DNA of 64,000 nt from positions 37,925 through 101,924 of the forward strand of contig CAZTOP010000003.1 in assembly GCA_964615145.1 (NCBI GenBank), read 5' to 3'. A model generated the notes under the pieces. The model was not told where the DNA came from and ran no database searches. It worked only from the letters and a program-made list of their open reading frames with translations. The DNA is from CAIVPM01 sp964615145 (GTDB taxonomy: Bacteria; Bacteroidota; Bacteroidia; Chitinophagales; Chitinophagaceae). The position numbers and the translations under genes are program-made. This document shows positions 50,370 through 57,909 of the stretch, in pieces (the stretch's first letter is position 1; each line of letters begins with the position of its first letter).

Positions 50370-50582
50370 TTAAATGTGTAACCTAGTCTTTCCTTCACTA
50401 GTGATGGAGCTTAAAAAGTATATTCCGTAGATAAGGTTACTGATATCAAGTTTATTTATGCCCATGCAAAATCTATGTATTTTGGAAGTTTCGACTTTTT
50501 TTGATTTCTTTTCAAACCAAATTATTGGCATTAGCATCCAATTATAAGAGAATAAAATATTTTTCCATACCATCATCGTCAT
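50370..50582 (-). pseudogene. Remnant of a T9SS type A sorting domain
   Basis: A 70-codon frame whose last 30 residues, MGINKLDISNLIYGIYFLSS followed by ITSEGKTRLHI, closely follow the end of T9SS type A domains (LDISNL.xGIYFL.....GK). Upstream there is no signal peptide or passenger domain, only residues without recognisable character. It fits the last piece of a decayed or truncated secreted protein. It occupies most of the 312-base gap between mqnC and the ABC membrane-domain gene. Confidence 0.5.
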
Positions 50583-50603
50583 ATTTTTACAAAAAGCTAT
50601 ACA

Positions 50604-51509
50604 ATGCCCAAACTACAGATGTTTATTGCAATTTTTAAAAAGCACAAATGGCAACTTGGCTTAACTTATGTATTGTTTTCTATTGAAATGCTGGCATTGC
50701 TGATGCAGCCTTATTTTCTGGGCAGAGCTATTGATGGATTGATTTATGGGCATAATACTGGATTGTATGAGCTGATTGGTGTTTACTTATTATGGATTGT
50801 TGTTGGAACTATCAGACACAGGGTAGACACGAGAACCTACACAGGTATTTATACATCGTTTGTAAGCAGATTATTAAGCAGAAAATACGACGAAAAAGAT
50901 ATTTCTAAACTAAGTGCCCATAGCAATCTGGCAAGAGAGTTTGTTGATTTTTTAGAATATGATTTGGTGTATGTGATAGAAGCTGCCTATAATATTATTG
51001 GCTCTTTAATACTGCTATGTTTTTACGATACTAAGGTAGTGATGATTTGTTTGAGTGTTTTAGTTCCAGTTAGTATCATTAGTTTTTTTTATGGTAAAAA
51101 AATGAAGTACCTCACCAAAAGAAGAAACGACGAACTAGAAAATCAGGTAGATGTAATTGGTATCGGAGACCCTGTATCTACAAAAAAACACTATGCTGCT
51201 TTGCGTTACTGGCAAATAAAAATCAGCGACCAAGAGGCATGGAATTTTGGAGCAATGGGAATATTAGTGTTATTTATTGTAGCGGTGTCGTTATATGTTA
51301 CCAGCTGGATTACCCACGCCGATGAAATTGCAGCCAGCAACTTAGTGGGCATTTTTATGTATGTTAAAAAATATGGTGATGGGCTTGATACTATTCCATA
51401 CACAGTGCAGCGTATTAGTAACTTAACAGATATTGCCAAACGTATGCAGCTAAGTGAGGAGGATTTATTTGAGCATCATACCATTGAAATTAATGATAGT
51501 ATGGACTAA
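50604..51509 (+). CDS. ABC-exporter six-TM domain protein without ATPase domain
   Basis: 301 residues, of the 'ABC transporter six-transmembrane domain-containing' kind. Helices lie at about 18-38, 56-75, 126-150 (VVMICLSVLVPVSIISFFYG region) and 216-240, with the family stretch EMLALLMQPYFLGRAIDGLI and the inter-helix loop RTYTGIYTSFVSRLLSRKYD. There is no Walker A, signature or Walker B sequence after the last helix, and no ATPase gene is adjacent. Function unknown. Its last 20 bases overlap the end of the convergent DUF420 gene. Confidence 0.78.
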   Translation: MPKLQMFIAIFKKHKWQLGLTYVLFSIEMLALLMQPYFLGRAIDGLIYGHNTGLYELIGVYLLWIVVGTIRHRVDTRTYTGIYTSFVSRLLSRKYDEKDISKLSAHSNLAREFVDFLEYDLVYVIEAAYNIIGSLILLCFYDTKVVMICLSVLVPVSIISFFYGKKMKYLTKRRNDELENQVDVIGIGDPVSTKKHYAALRYWQIKISDQEAWNFGAMGILVLFIVAVSLYVTSWITHADEIAASNLVGIFMYVKKYGDGLDTIPYTVQRISNLTDIAKRMQLSEEDLFEHHTIEINDSMD

Positions 51510-52032
51510 TCATTAAATAAACAATGGGGCCTGTAACCGCTACATAGAACCATAAAGGCCAGGTAATTTTAGCTAGCTTTTTATGAGCAGGAAATTCAGC
51601 AATCATTGCCCTGTATGTAGTAAATAAAATAAAAGGAAGAATAACCGCTGCAAGCATTATATGTGTTGACAGAATAATGAGATAGATTATTCGTATCATT
51701 CCTTCGCCACCAAATTTTGTATCTCCCGCTAATAAATGATGAGCAATATAACTTACTAAAAAAAGAATTGAAAGTACCAAAGCCCCTACCATTAACTTTT
51801 TGTGCAGTAAATATTTGCCTTGTTTTACTGCCATTAAAGCAGCTACTAAAAGCACAGCCACTAAAGAATTGATGATGGCATTTGCCACTGCAAAAATGTG
51901 AACATCAAAATCTACTTTAATGCCTAGTTTGATTTTGCCAAGTGTCACCACCACTGCAAATACCACAAACGAAAAAATTCCAATTAACCATTTTGCCTTG
52001 ATGTCATTCTTTTTTAAAGTTGCCTGTAACAT
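51490..52032 (-). CDS. DUF420 membrane protein (CtaM-like)
   Basis: 180 residues with four to five membrane helices (KWLIGIFSFVVFAVVVTLGK, INSLVAVLLVAALMAVK, LMVGALVLSILFLVSYIAHH, LSTHIMLAAVILPFILFTTY, ITWPLWFYVAVTGPIVYLMI). The histidines in HIFAVANAIINS, AHHLL, STHIMLA and the end MISPYYH fit the DUF420 family. Members include the cytochrome aa3 maturation factor CtaM of Firmicutes, so a role in oxidase assembly is a fair guess. No oxidase genes are next to it. Confidence 0.8.
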   Translation of the reverse strand: MLQATLKKNDIKAKWLIGIFSFVVFAVVVTLGKIKLGIKVDFDVHIFAVANAIINSLVAVLLVAALMAVKQGKYLLHKKLMVGALVLSILFLVSYIAHHLLAGDTKFGGEGMIRIIYLIILSTHIMLAAVILPFILFTTYRAMIAEFPAHKKLAKITWPLWFYVAVTGPIVYLMISPYYH

Positions 52033-52182
52033 TTGTTTATTTTAAGATTGCAAATGTAAAAGGCTAAACCATAGTGGGGTTTTATTATTTAAGTAAAATG
52101 TTAAAACTTTATTGCAACCTAATAAGGTTTAGGGTTGGGGCAACATTCTCCTTTTCTTTGCATATAAGCAATTGCAACAAAT

Positions 52183-54501
52183 ATGTGGTATAGCCTTGGA
52201 AAAAAAATAATTCAATACAGAGTTCCCTCTCTTGTGGCACTTTTACTGATTACCGTTTTTATGGGCTGGAAGGCCAGTAAAATTCAGTTAAGTTATGATA
52301 GTAATAAGGCTGTCCCCGAGGACAATGCTAAATATGCTGAATACCAGAAATTCCTGAAACAATTTGGTGCCGATAATAATCTTGTGGTTATTGGTATTGA
52401 GACTGACAAGCTATTTACTGAAAAAATTTTTACGCATTATGCTGCCTTGCACAAATCATTAGAGAAAATATCTGCCGTTAAAAGTGTGATGTCGATACCC
52501 GAAGCTGTAACACTTGTAAAGGATACTATCAATTCAAAATTTGTATCTAAAAAAATATTCAGTAATATCAATAAGCTTGATAGTGAAACGGCTGTTTTTA
52601 AAAGTTTACCTATTTACAAATCGCTTTTATACAATGCAGAAACGAATGCTTATGTGATGGGTGTTACTGTGAATAAAGACACAGCTATGAGTAAAAGCCG
52701 TACAAAACTTATTAATGCCATAGTTGCTGCAACTGATGAATTTAAAAAAGCTACAGGCATTGAGCCCCATATTAGTGGATTGCCTTTTATAAGAACCAAG
52801 GTTTCGGATCGAATTAAAAATGAAATGAACTATTTTTTATTTGGTTCTCTGGCTTTATCCGCATTGGTACTTTTTCTTTTCTTCAGGTCATTTGCTGCTA
52901 CGACAATGAGTTTAGTTGTAGTGGCAATGGGCGTTATATGGAGTTTTGGAACGATGGTTTTATTTGGCTATAAAATCACTTTGTTAACTGCACTGATTCC
53001 ACCATTGGTTGTTGTGATTGGTGTACCCAATTGTATTTACTTTTTAAACAAATATCATAGCTGCTATAAAGAAACCAATGATAAACAGGCATCGTTATTT
53101 ACAATGGTTGGAAAAATGGGTGTAGTAACACTGTTTTGCAATATTGCTGCTGCTATTGGGTTTGCTGTTTTTGCACTTACCAAAAGTGCTTTGCTGAAAG
53201 AGTTTGGTTATGTTTCGGGTATTAATATAATGGCTTTATTTTTTATCTCGCTTTTATTAATTCCATCAGTGCTTAGTTATTTGCCTGCACCCAGCAGTAA
53301 GCAAATGCAATACCTGAATAATAAAATTCTGGAAAAGGTTCTGGTTAAGATTGAACGATGGGCTATGCATCATTCTAAATGGGTGTATGCAGTGTCAATA
53401 ATCGTATTGCTAGTTTCAATTGGCGGTATTTTTAAACTTAAAAGAGAAGGATTTATTGTTGATGATTTACCGAAGAAAGATGTTATTTACACAGACTTAA
53501 AATGGTTTGAAAATAACTTCAAAGGCATTATGCCTCTAGAAATAGTAATTGATACCAAAAAGAAAAAAGGATTGCAACGTAATATGCAACCTATAGAAAA
53601 AATAGAAGAGTTTAGTAATTACATTGACTCTAACCCCAACACTGCAAAACCATTAAGCTTTGTCGAAGGATTAAAGTTCTCGAAACAGGCATACTTTGAT
53701 GGTGATAGCAACAGCTACAGCATTCCTAATGGAATGGCAGAAATGGCTTTGATGAGCCAATATATGCAACCAGAAAATAGTAGTGCGACAGCAAATAAAA
53801 AAGGTATTGGAGCATTGATGAATAATTTCATTGACAGTAACAGACAGCTAGCAAGAATTTCAGTTAATATGAAAGACATTGGAAGTAAACAATTGCCTTT
53901 ACTCATCAATGACTTTGATAAGAAAGGAAAGGAGATTTTTGATACAACTAAGTACAATATTACATTTACAGGAAGCAGTGTAACCTTTCTCGAAGGATCT
54001 TCTTTCATCATCAATGGTTTAAAAGAGAGCATTATTTATGCATTTATTTTAATTGCCATTTGTATGCTGTATTTATTTCGTTCGTTGCGAGTATTATTCT
54101 GCTCCCTCATCCCTAACATTATTCCACTAATCATTACCGCTGGTGTTATGGGTTGGGTTGGCATTGCACTAAAACCATCTACAGTATTAGTTTTTAGCGT
54201 TGCATTAGGAATTGTGATTGATGTGACTATCAGGTTTCTGGTTAATTACAGACAAGAGTTGCAACACTATAACAATAATGTTCAGGCAACGTTAGTACAA
54301 ACAATAAAACACACAGGCATTAGTATTATTTATACATCATTAGTGTTAATTACAGGGTTTATTATTTTCTGTTTTAGTAGTTTTGGAGGCACACAGGCTC
54401 TTGGATGGCTAACATCACTTACACTTGTTGTTGGAACCATTACCAATTTAGTTTTGCTGCCTGTGCTGATGTTAGGAATTATGAAAAAGAAAACAAATTA
54501 A
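52183..54501 (+). CDS. MMPL/RND-family exporter
   Basis: 772 residues with duplicated topology: helix 1 (YRVPSLVALLLITVFMGWKA), a periplasmic loop of about 180 residues, five helices ending near 395 (including ALIPPLVVVIGVPNCIYFLN), then the second half (helix near 405-425, loop, helices 620-765 with LVFSVALGIVIDVTIRFLVN). The GxxxD-like motif in helix 4 of each half (VVVIGVPN and ALGIVIDV) is in the proton-relay position. Predicted to export lipids or hopanoid-type compounds, using the proton gradient. It is followed 2 bases later by an epimerase gene. Confidence 0.85.
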   Translation: MWYSLGKKIIQYRVPSLVALLLITVFMGWKASKIQLSYDSNKAVPEDNAKYAEYQKFLKQFGADNNLVVIGIETDKLFTEKIFTHYAALHKSLEKISAVKSVMSIPEAVTLVKDTINSKFVSKKIFSNINKLDSETAVFKSLPIYKSLLYNAETNAYVMGVTVNKDTAMSKSRTKLINAIVAATDEFKKATGIEPHISGLPFIRTKVSDRIKNEMNYFLFGSLALSALVLFLFFRSFAATTMSLVVVAMGVIWSFGTMVLFGYKITLLTALIPPLVVVIGVPNCIYFLNKYHSCYKETNDKQASLFTMVGKMGVVTLFCNIAAAIGFAVFALTKSALLKEFGYVSGINIMALFFISLLLIPSVLSYLPAPSSKQMQYLNNKILEKVLVKIERWAMHHSKWVYAVSIIVLLVSIGGIFKLKREGFIVDDLPKKDVIYTDLKWFENNFKGIMPLEIVIDTKKKKGLQRNMQPIEKIEEFSNYIDSNPNTAKPLSFVEGLKFSKQAYFDGDSNSYSIPNGMAEMALMSQYMQPENSSATANKKGIGALMNNFIDSNRQLARISVNMKDIGSKQLPLLINDFDKKGKEIFDTTKYNITFTGSSVTFLEGSSFIINGLKESIIYAFILIAICMLYLFRSLRVLFCSLIPNIIPLIITAGVMGWVGIALKPSTVLVFSVALGIVIDVTIRFLVNYRQELQHYNNNVQATLVQTIKHTGISIIYTSLVLITGFIIFCFSSFGGTQALGWLTSLTLVVGTITNLVLLPVLMLGIMKKKTN

Positions 54502-54503
54502 TT

Positions 54504-55481
54504 ATGATTTTAGTTACTGGTGCTACTGGTTTGGTTGGCTCTCATCTAATTAAAGAATTATCTGGAAAAGGAGAGACCATTATTGCACTATATAATAAAA
54601 CAAAACCATCATCAGCATTAGAACAACTTGCTATCTGGAAACAGGTAGATATATTAGATATTACAGCATTGGAAGATGCAATGCACGGTGTAAAGAATGT
54701 CTATCACTGTGCAGCAATTGTGTCGTTTAGCCCAAAAGAAAAAGAGCTTTTGCATCAATTTAATATCCAAGGCACAGCCAATATTGTGAACGCCTGCCTT
54801 AATGCAAATGTTGACAAACTTGTACACGTTAGTTCTGTTGCATCATTAGGAAGAATCAGAAATGGGCAAATGGTGAACGAAGCAATGAACTGGACAGAAG
54901 AAACCAGCAACAGTGAATATGGCAAATCGAAATTTCTTTCTGAAATGGAAGTATGGCGTGGCATTGGCGAAGGTTTGAATGCAGTTATTGTTAACCCCAG
55001 TATTATTTTAGGTGCAGGTAATTGGGAGTCGGGCTCAACGGGGATTTTTAAAAATGCTTATGATGAATTTCCTTGGTTCACCAATGGAACCAGTGGATTT
55101 GTAGATGTTGCAGATGTTGCAAAAGCAATGGTGATGCTGATGAATTCTAGTGTAACTAATGAACGGTTTGTTTTGAGTGGCTGGAATCTCTCATATAGAA
55201 AAGTTTTTGACGAAATTGCTACTAGTTTTAATAAAAAGAAACCAACAAAAAAAGTTACTCCTCTATTAGCTGCAATTGTATGGAGGATTGAAAAAATGAA
55301 AAGTATCTTCTCTGGAAAAACTCCATTGCTTACGAAAGAAACTGCAGCCACCGCTCAAACAACAATTGAATATGATTCGAGTAAATTGCTGAAACATTTG
55401 CCCGATTTTGCTTATTCAAATTTTGAACATTCCGTTCAAAGAATATGTGGCGAGTTGAAAGTGAAATATCAGCTTCAATAA
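54504..55481 (+). CDS. NAD-dependent epimerase/dehydratase (extended SDR)
   Basis: 325 residues from ATG 54504 (MILVTGATGLVGSHLIKELS). The nucleotide loop is GATGLVGSH, and the active site is YGKSKFLSEMEVWR (Tyr and Lys of YxxxK) with the Ser in VHVSSVASLG. VVNPSIILGAGNWESGSTGI is typical of dihydroflavonol-reductase-like SDRs. The upstream in-frame region overlaps the exporter gene and is not part of the protein. Probable role: a sterol/hopanoid-like or sugar-linked reduction connected to the preceding MMPL exporter, by linkage only. It converges with lpxD, one base apart. Confidence 0.83.
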   Translation: MILVTGATGLVGSHLIKELSGKGETIIALYNKTKPSSALEQLAIWKQVDILDITALEDAMHGVKNVYHCAAIVSFSPKEKELLHQFNIQGTANIVNACLNANVDKLVHVSSVASLGRIRNGQMVNEAMNWTEETSNSEYGKSKFLSEMEVWRGIGEGLNAVIVNPSIILGAGNWESGSTGIFKNAYDEFPWFTNGTSGFVDVADVAKAMVMLMNSSVTNERFVLSGWNLSYRKVFDEIATSFNKKKPTKKVTPLLAAIVWRIEKMKSIFSGKTPLLTKETAATAQTTIEYDSSKLLKHLPDFAYSNFEHSVQRICGELKVKYQLQ

Positions 55482-55482
55482 C

Positions 55483-56427
55483 TTAACCCATCATTTTTTT
55501 CCATAGTTCAGGAATGCGTTTTACCCAAACCATTTCACGCTTTTTATCTCCAAAATTTATTGCTGGCGTTCCCCAATAAACTGCATTGCCATCAATATTT
55601 CCAACCACCCCAGACTGCCCCATTACAACAGCTCCACTACCAATAGTAATTGTTTTGTTAACACCAACCTGTCCCCAAAGTGTAACACCATCTTCTATAA
55701 CAGTTGCACCAGCAATGCCAACCTGTGCAGCAAACAAACAGTTTTTACCAATAGATACATCGTGCCCAATGTGAACCTGATTGTCCATTATAGTTCCTTT
55801 TCCAATTCTTGTTTCAGCAGTAACACCCCGGTCAATGGTACAGCCAGAGCCAATTTCAACATTATCTTCAATTACTACATTACCACAACTTTTCATTCTT
55901 TTATACCAAACATCTCGGTTCTTTTTTGTGTTGTAGTAAAACGCATCACTACCAATTACAGTTCCACTTTGTACCACCACATTATCACCAATTACTGTAT
56001 AATCTAATATTGAAACATTGGGATGAATCACACAATTTTTTCCAATCACAACTTCGTTACCTATAAAACTATTTGGCATAATTACTGAGCCTTCGCCAAT
56101 AACAGCTGTATCACTTATTGATTTTGTTGATGGATTAAATGGTCGAAATGTTTCAACAATTTTAAGATATGCTTCAAATGGTTCATTGGTTAGTAAAAGT
56201 GTTTTACCTTCTGGTATCACAACATCGCTGTTGTTTATTATTATTACGGTTGCTGCACTGTTCAAGCATTTATCGTAGTACTTTGGATGATCAACAAAAC
56301 ATATATCACCACTTTCAACTTTATGTATTTCATTAATACCTTTAGCTATATTATTTTCATTACCAATCACAGTAGCATTAATTAAACTTGCTAAAGATGA
56401 CATTGAAAGAGGAGAAGAAAATTTCAT
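55483..56427 (-). CDS. lpxD: LpxD-like UDP-3-O-acylglucosamine N-acyltransferase
   Basis: 314 residues. The N-terminal uridine-binding domain (MKFSSPLSMSSLASLINATV, ESGDICFVDHPKYYDKCLNS) is followed by a left-handed beta-helix of hexapeptides from about residue 100. The catalytic histidine is in DNQVHIGHDVSIGKNCLFAA. The C-terminus is an amphipathic helix (VWVKRIPELWKKMMG). It would acylate the 2-amino group in lipid A synthesis. It is slightly shorter than typical LpxD; Bacteroidota often have a second, shorter paralogue, and this may be that one. The gene is alone, not linked to lpxA/lpxC/lpxB. Confidence 0.82.
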   Translation of the reverse strand: MKFSSPLSMSSLASLINATVIGNENNIAKGINEIHKVESGDICFVDHPKYYDKCLNSAATVIIINNSDVVIPEGKTLLLTNEPFEAYLKIVETFRPFNPSTKSISDTAVIGEGSVIMPNSFIGNEVVIGKNCVIHPNVSILDYTVIGDNVVVQSGTVIGSDAFYYNTKKNRDVWYKRMKSCGNVVIEDNVEIGSGCTIDRGVTAETRIGKGTIMDNQVHIGHDVSIGKNCLFAAQVGIAGATVIEDGVTLWGQVGVNKTITIGSGAVVMGQSGVVGNIDGNAVYWGTPAINFGDKKREMVWVKRIPELWKKMMG

Positions 56428-56444
56428 ATTTAAAATTGAGATGA

Positions 56445-56452
56445 CAAAAATA
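56445..56452 (-). promoter_or_regulatory. Bacteroidota -7 element TATTTTTG before lpxD
   Basis: CAAAAATA on the plus strand is TATTTTTG in lpxD orientation. It ends 17 bases before the ATG. A matching -33 element was not seen. Confidence 0.45.
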
Positions 56453-56591
56453 AAAGAAGATTGATTTATGAAATTATTTTATTTGATTTCATAATATCCT
56501 AAAACATACAACACGATGAAATCCTTTATTCATAGGCATTACAGGCTTATAGATAAGAAAAATATTTACTTCGTAATTATATAAATGAATC

Positions 56592-56768
56592 AATATGTGA
56601 ATAATAATGCAATAACTATTCACATATTTTTTTTATATGTGAATAAAATTATTACAACATTTTTTTGTTGTAGTAATAAACTGTTTTAATATTGTGTTGG
56701 GAATAAATAATTCCCGTACTTACTAACCCATCCATATATAAAGTCTCGCATTTTTGCGAGGCTTTTTT
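56592..56768 (+). ncRNA. Candidate structured RNA: three-arm switch and intrinsic terminator
   Basis: Order of elements: arm 1 AATATGTGAATA (56592-56603), arm 2 TATTCACATATT (56617-56628) followed by eight T, arm 3 ATATGTGAATA (56635-56645). Arm 2 can pair fully with arm 1 or with arm 3, not both. Then come a bulged hairpin (56649-56679), GGGAAT-5-ATTCCC (56699-56715) and a strong terminator (56742-56768). No upstream plus-strand gene ends here, because lpxD is on the other strand. It is either an sRNA or an attenuator leader of the pseudouridine synthase gene. No known RNA family was recognised. Confidence 0.45.
56742..56768 (+). terminator. Intrinsic terminator before the RluE-like gene
   Basis: Stem AGTCTCGCA (56742-56750) / TGCGAGGCT (56755-56763) with a TTTT loop and one G-T pair. 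It is followed by a run of T to 56768. Confidence 0.75.
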
Positions 56769-56820
56769 ATTGCAGTTATGCAATAATGTTATTCCTTTGT
56801 AATACTCATCAATAAAGCGT

Positions 56821-57411
56821 TTGAAGACATATAATTATTATATTATTTACAAACCATTTCAAGTACTATCTCAATTTTCAAAAGAAGGAGATAAGAAAAC
56901 ACTTGCTGATTTTTTCAATGTTGAAAAAGATGTTTATCCTGTTGGAAGATTAGATTATGATAGCGAAGGATTGTTGATATTGACAAACGATAAACAATTA
57001 AATCATCGATTACTTAATCCAACATTTAAACATAAAAAAGAATATTGGGTGCAAGTAGATGGAGCTATTACAATTGACGCAATAAAACAAATAGAAAAAG
57101 GTGTTTCAATAAATGTTGATGGAAAAGAATATCAAACAAAACCTGCAATAGCAAAGCTTTTGATTGAACCAATTGTATGTGAAAGAAATCCTCCTATCAG
57201 GTTTAGAAAAGATATTCCAACTTCTTGGATTAGCATAACAATCACCGAAGGAAAAAACAGACAAGTACGTAAAATGACTGCTGCTGTTGGATTTCCAACG
57301 CTTCGTTTAATTAGAAATAAAATTGAGAACATACATCTAGACATAATGAACCCTGGCGAAATAATCAGGCTTTCAAAATCTGTTATTTATAAAAAATTAT
57401 TTAATGAATAA
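56821..57411 (+). CDS. 23S rRNA pseudouridine synthase, RluE/RsuA type
   Basis: 196 residues starting at TTG 56821; no ATG exists between the upstream in-frame stop (56800-56802) and the first conserved residues (KTYNYYIIYKPFQVLSQFSK), so TTG is the start. The catalytic aspartate is in VYPVGRLDYDSEGLLILTND (about residue 43). RNPPIRFRKDIPTSWISITI, then EGKNRQVRKMTAAVGFPTLR, complete the RsuA/RluE core. There is no S4 domain, as in RluE, which modifies U2457 of 23S rRNA. A terminator-ended structured leader precedes it. It overlaps the GNAT gene by 8 bases. Confidence 0.88.
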   Translation: MKTYNYYIIYKPFQVLSQFSKEGDKKTLADFFNVEKDVYPVGRLDYDSEGLLILTNDKQLNHRLLNPTFKHKKEYWVQVDGAITIDAIKQIEKGVSINVDGKEYQTKPAIAKLLIEPIVCERNPPIRFRKDIPTSWISITITEGKNRQVRKMTAAVGFPTLRLIRNKIENIHLDIMNPGEIIRLSKSVIYKKLFNE

Positions 57412-57871
57412 AGAATTTTTTCAACAAATATTTGGTGACGTACTTGTAAGCTCAGACAAAGATTTGTTGAATATTAATTTCATTCATCAGTATCTATCTG
57501 AAGAATCTTATTGGGCAAAGAATATTCCATTTTCTGTTGTTCGGCAGGCTATTGATAATTCTGTTTGTTTTGGAGTTTATAAAAACAATTTACAAATAGG
57601 TTTCGCTAGAGTTATTACAGACAAAGCAACCTTTGCATATTTAGCAGATGTGTTTATCATCACAGAACATCGGGGCAATGATTATTCAAAGTATTTAATG
57701 AGCTTTATTCATTTGCATCCGGAATTATTAGGATTAAGAAGATGGTATTTAACAACAAGAGATGCACATAGTTTGTATAAACAATTTGGTTGGCAACCTA
57801 TTGGTGAAGAATTAGTGCCAAGGATTATGACCATTAGCAAACCCAATATTTATAAAGAGAATCTTAAATAA
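57404..57871 (+). CDS. GNAT family N-acetyltransferase
   Basis: 155 residues. It resembles the small GNATs of the 'arylamine/ATS1' type: SVVRQAIDNSVCFGVYKNN, then QIGFARVITDKATFAYLADV, the acetyl-CoA loop ITEHRGNDYSKYLMSFIHLH, and RRWYLTTRDAHSLYKQFGW. The substrate is unknown. It overlaps the pseudouridine synthase gene by 8 bases and precedes lysS by 38 bases. Confidence 0.87.
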   Translation: MNKEFFQQIFGDVLVSSDKDLLNINFIHQYLSEESYWAKNIPFSVVRQAIDNSVCFGVYKNNLQIGFARVITDKATFAYLADVFIITEHRGNDYSKYLMSFIHLHPELLGLRRWYLTTRDAHSLYKQFGWQPIGEELVPRIMTISKPNIYKENLK

Positions 57872-57882
57872 ATCCACACACT

Positions 57883-57890
57883 TATCTTCG
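57883..57890 (+). promoter_or_regulatory. Near-consensus -7 element TATCTTCG before lysS
   Basis: TATCTTCG differs from TAnnTTTG at one base and ends 19 bases before the lysS ATG, the distance seen at other genes here. It suggests that lysS has its own start point in addition to read-through. Confidence 0.4.
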
Positions 57891-57909
57891 CAGCCTTTAA
57901 GCAAACAAT

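Noticed and set aside
54405..54503. N-terminal extension of the SDR epimerase
   Set aside because: The extra 33 residues overlap the exporter gene in another frame; the SDR fold begins at MILVTGATG (54504), 2 bases after the exporter stop.
56468..56492. ATGAAAT/ATTTCAT 7-base inverted repeat as operator
   Set aside because: Very AT-rich, short and likely by chance in this composition.
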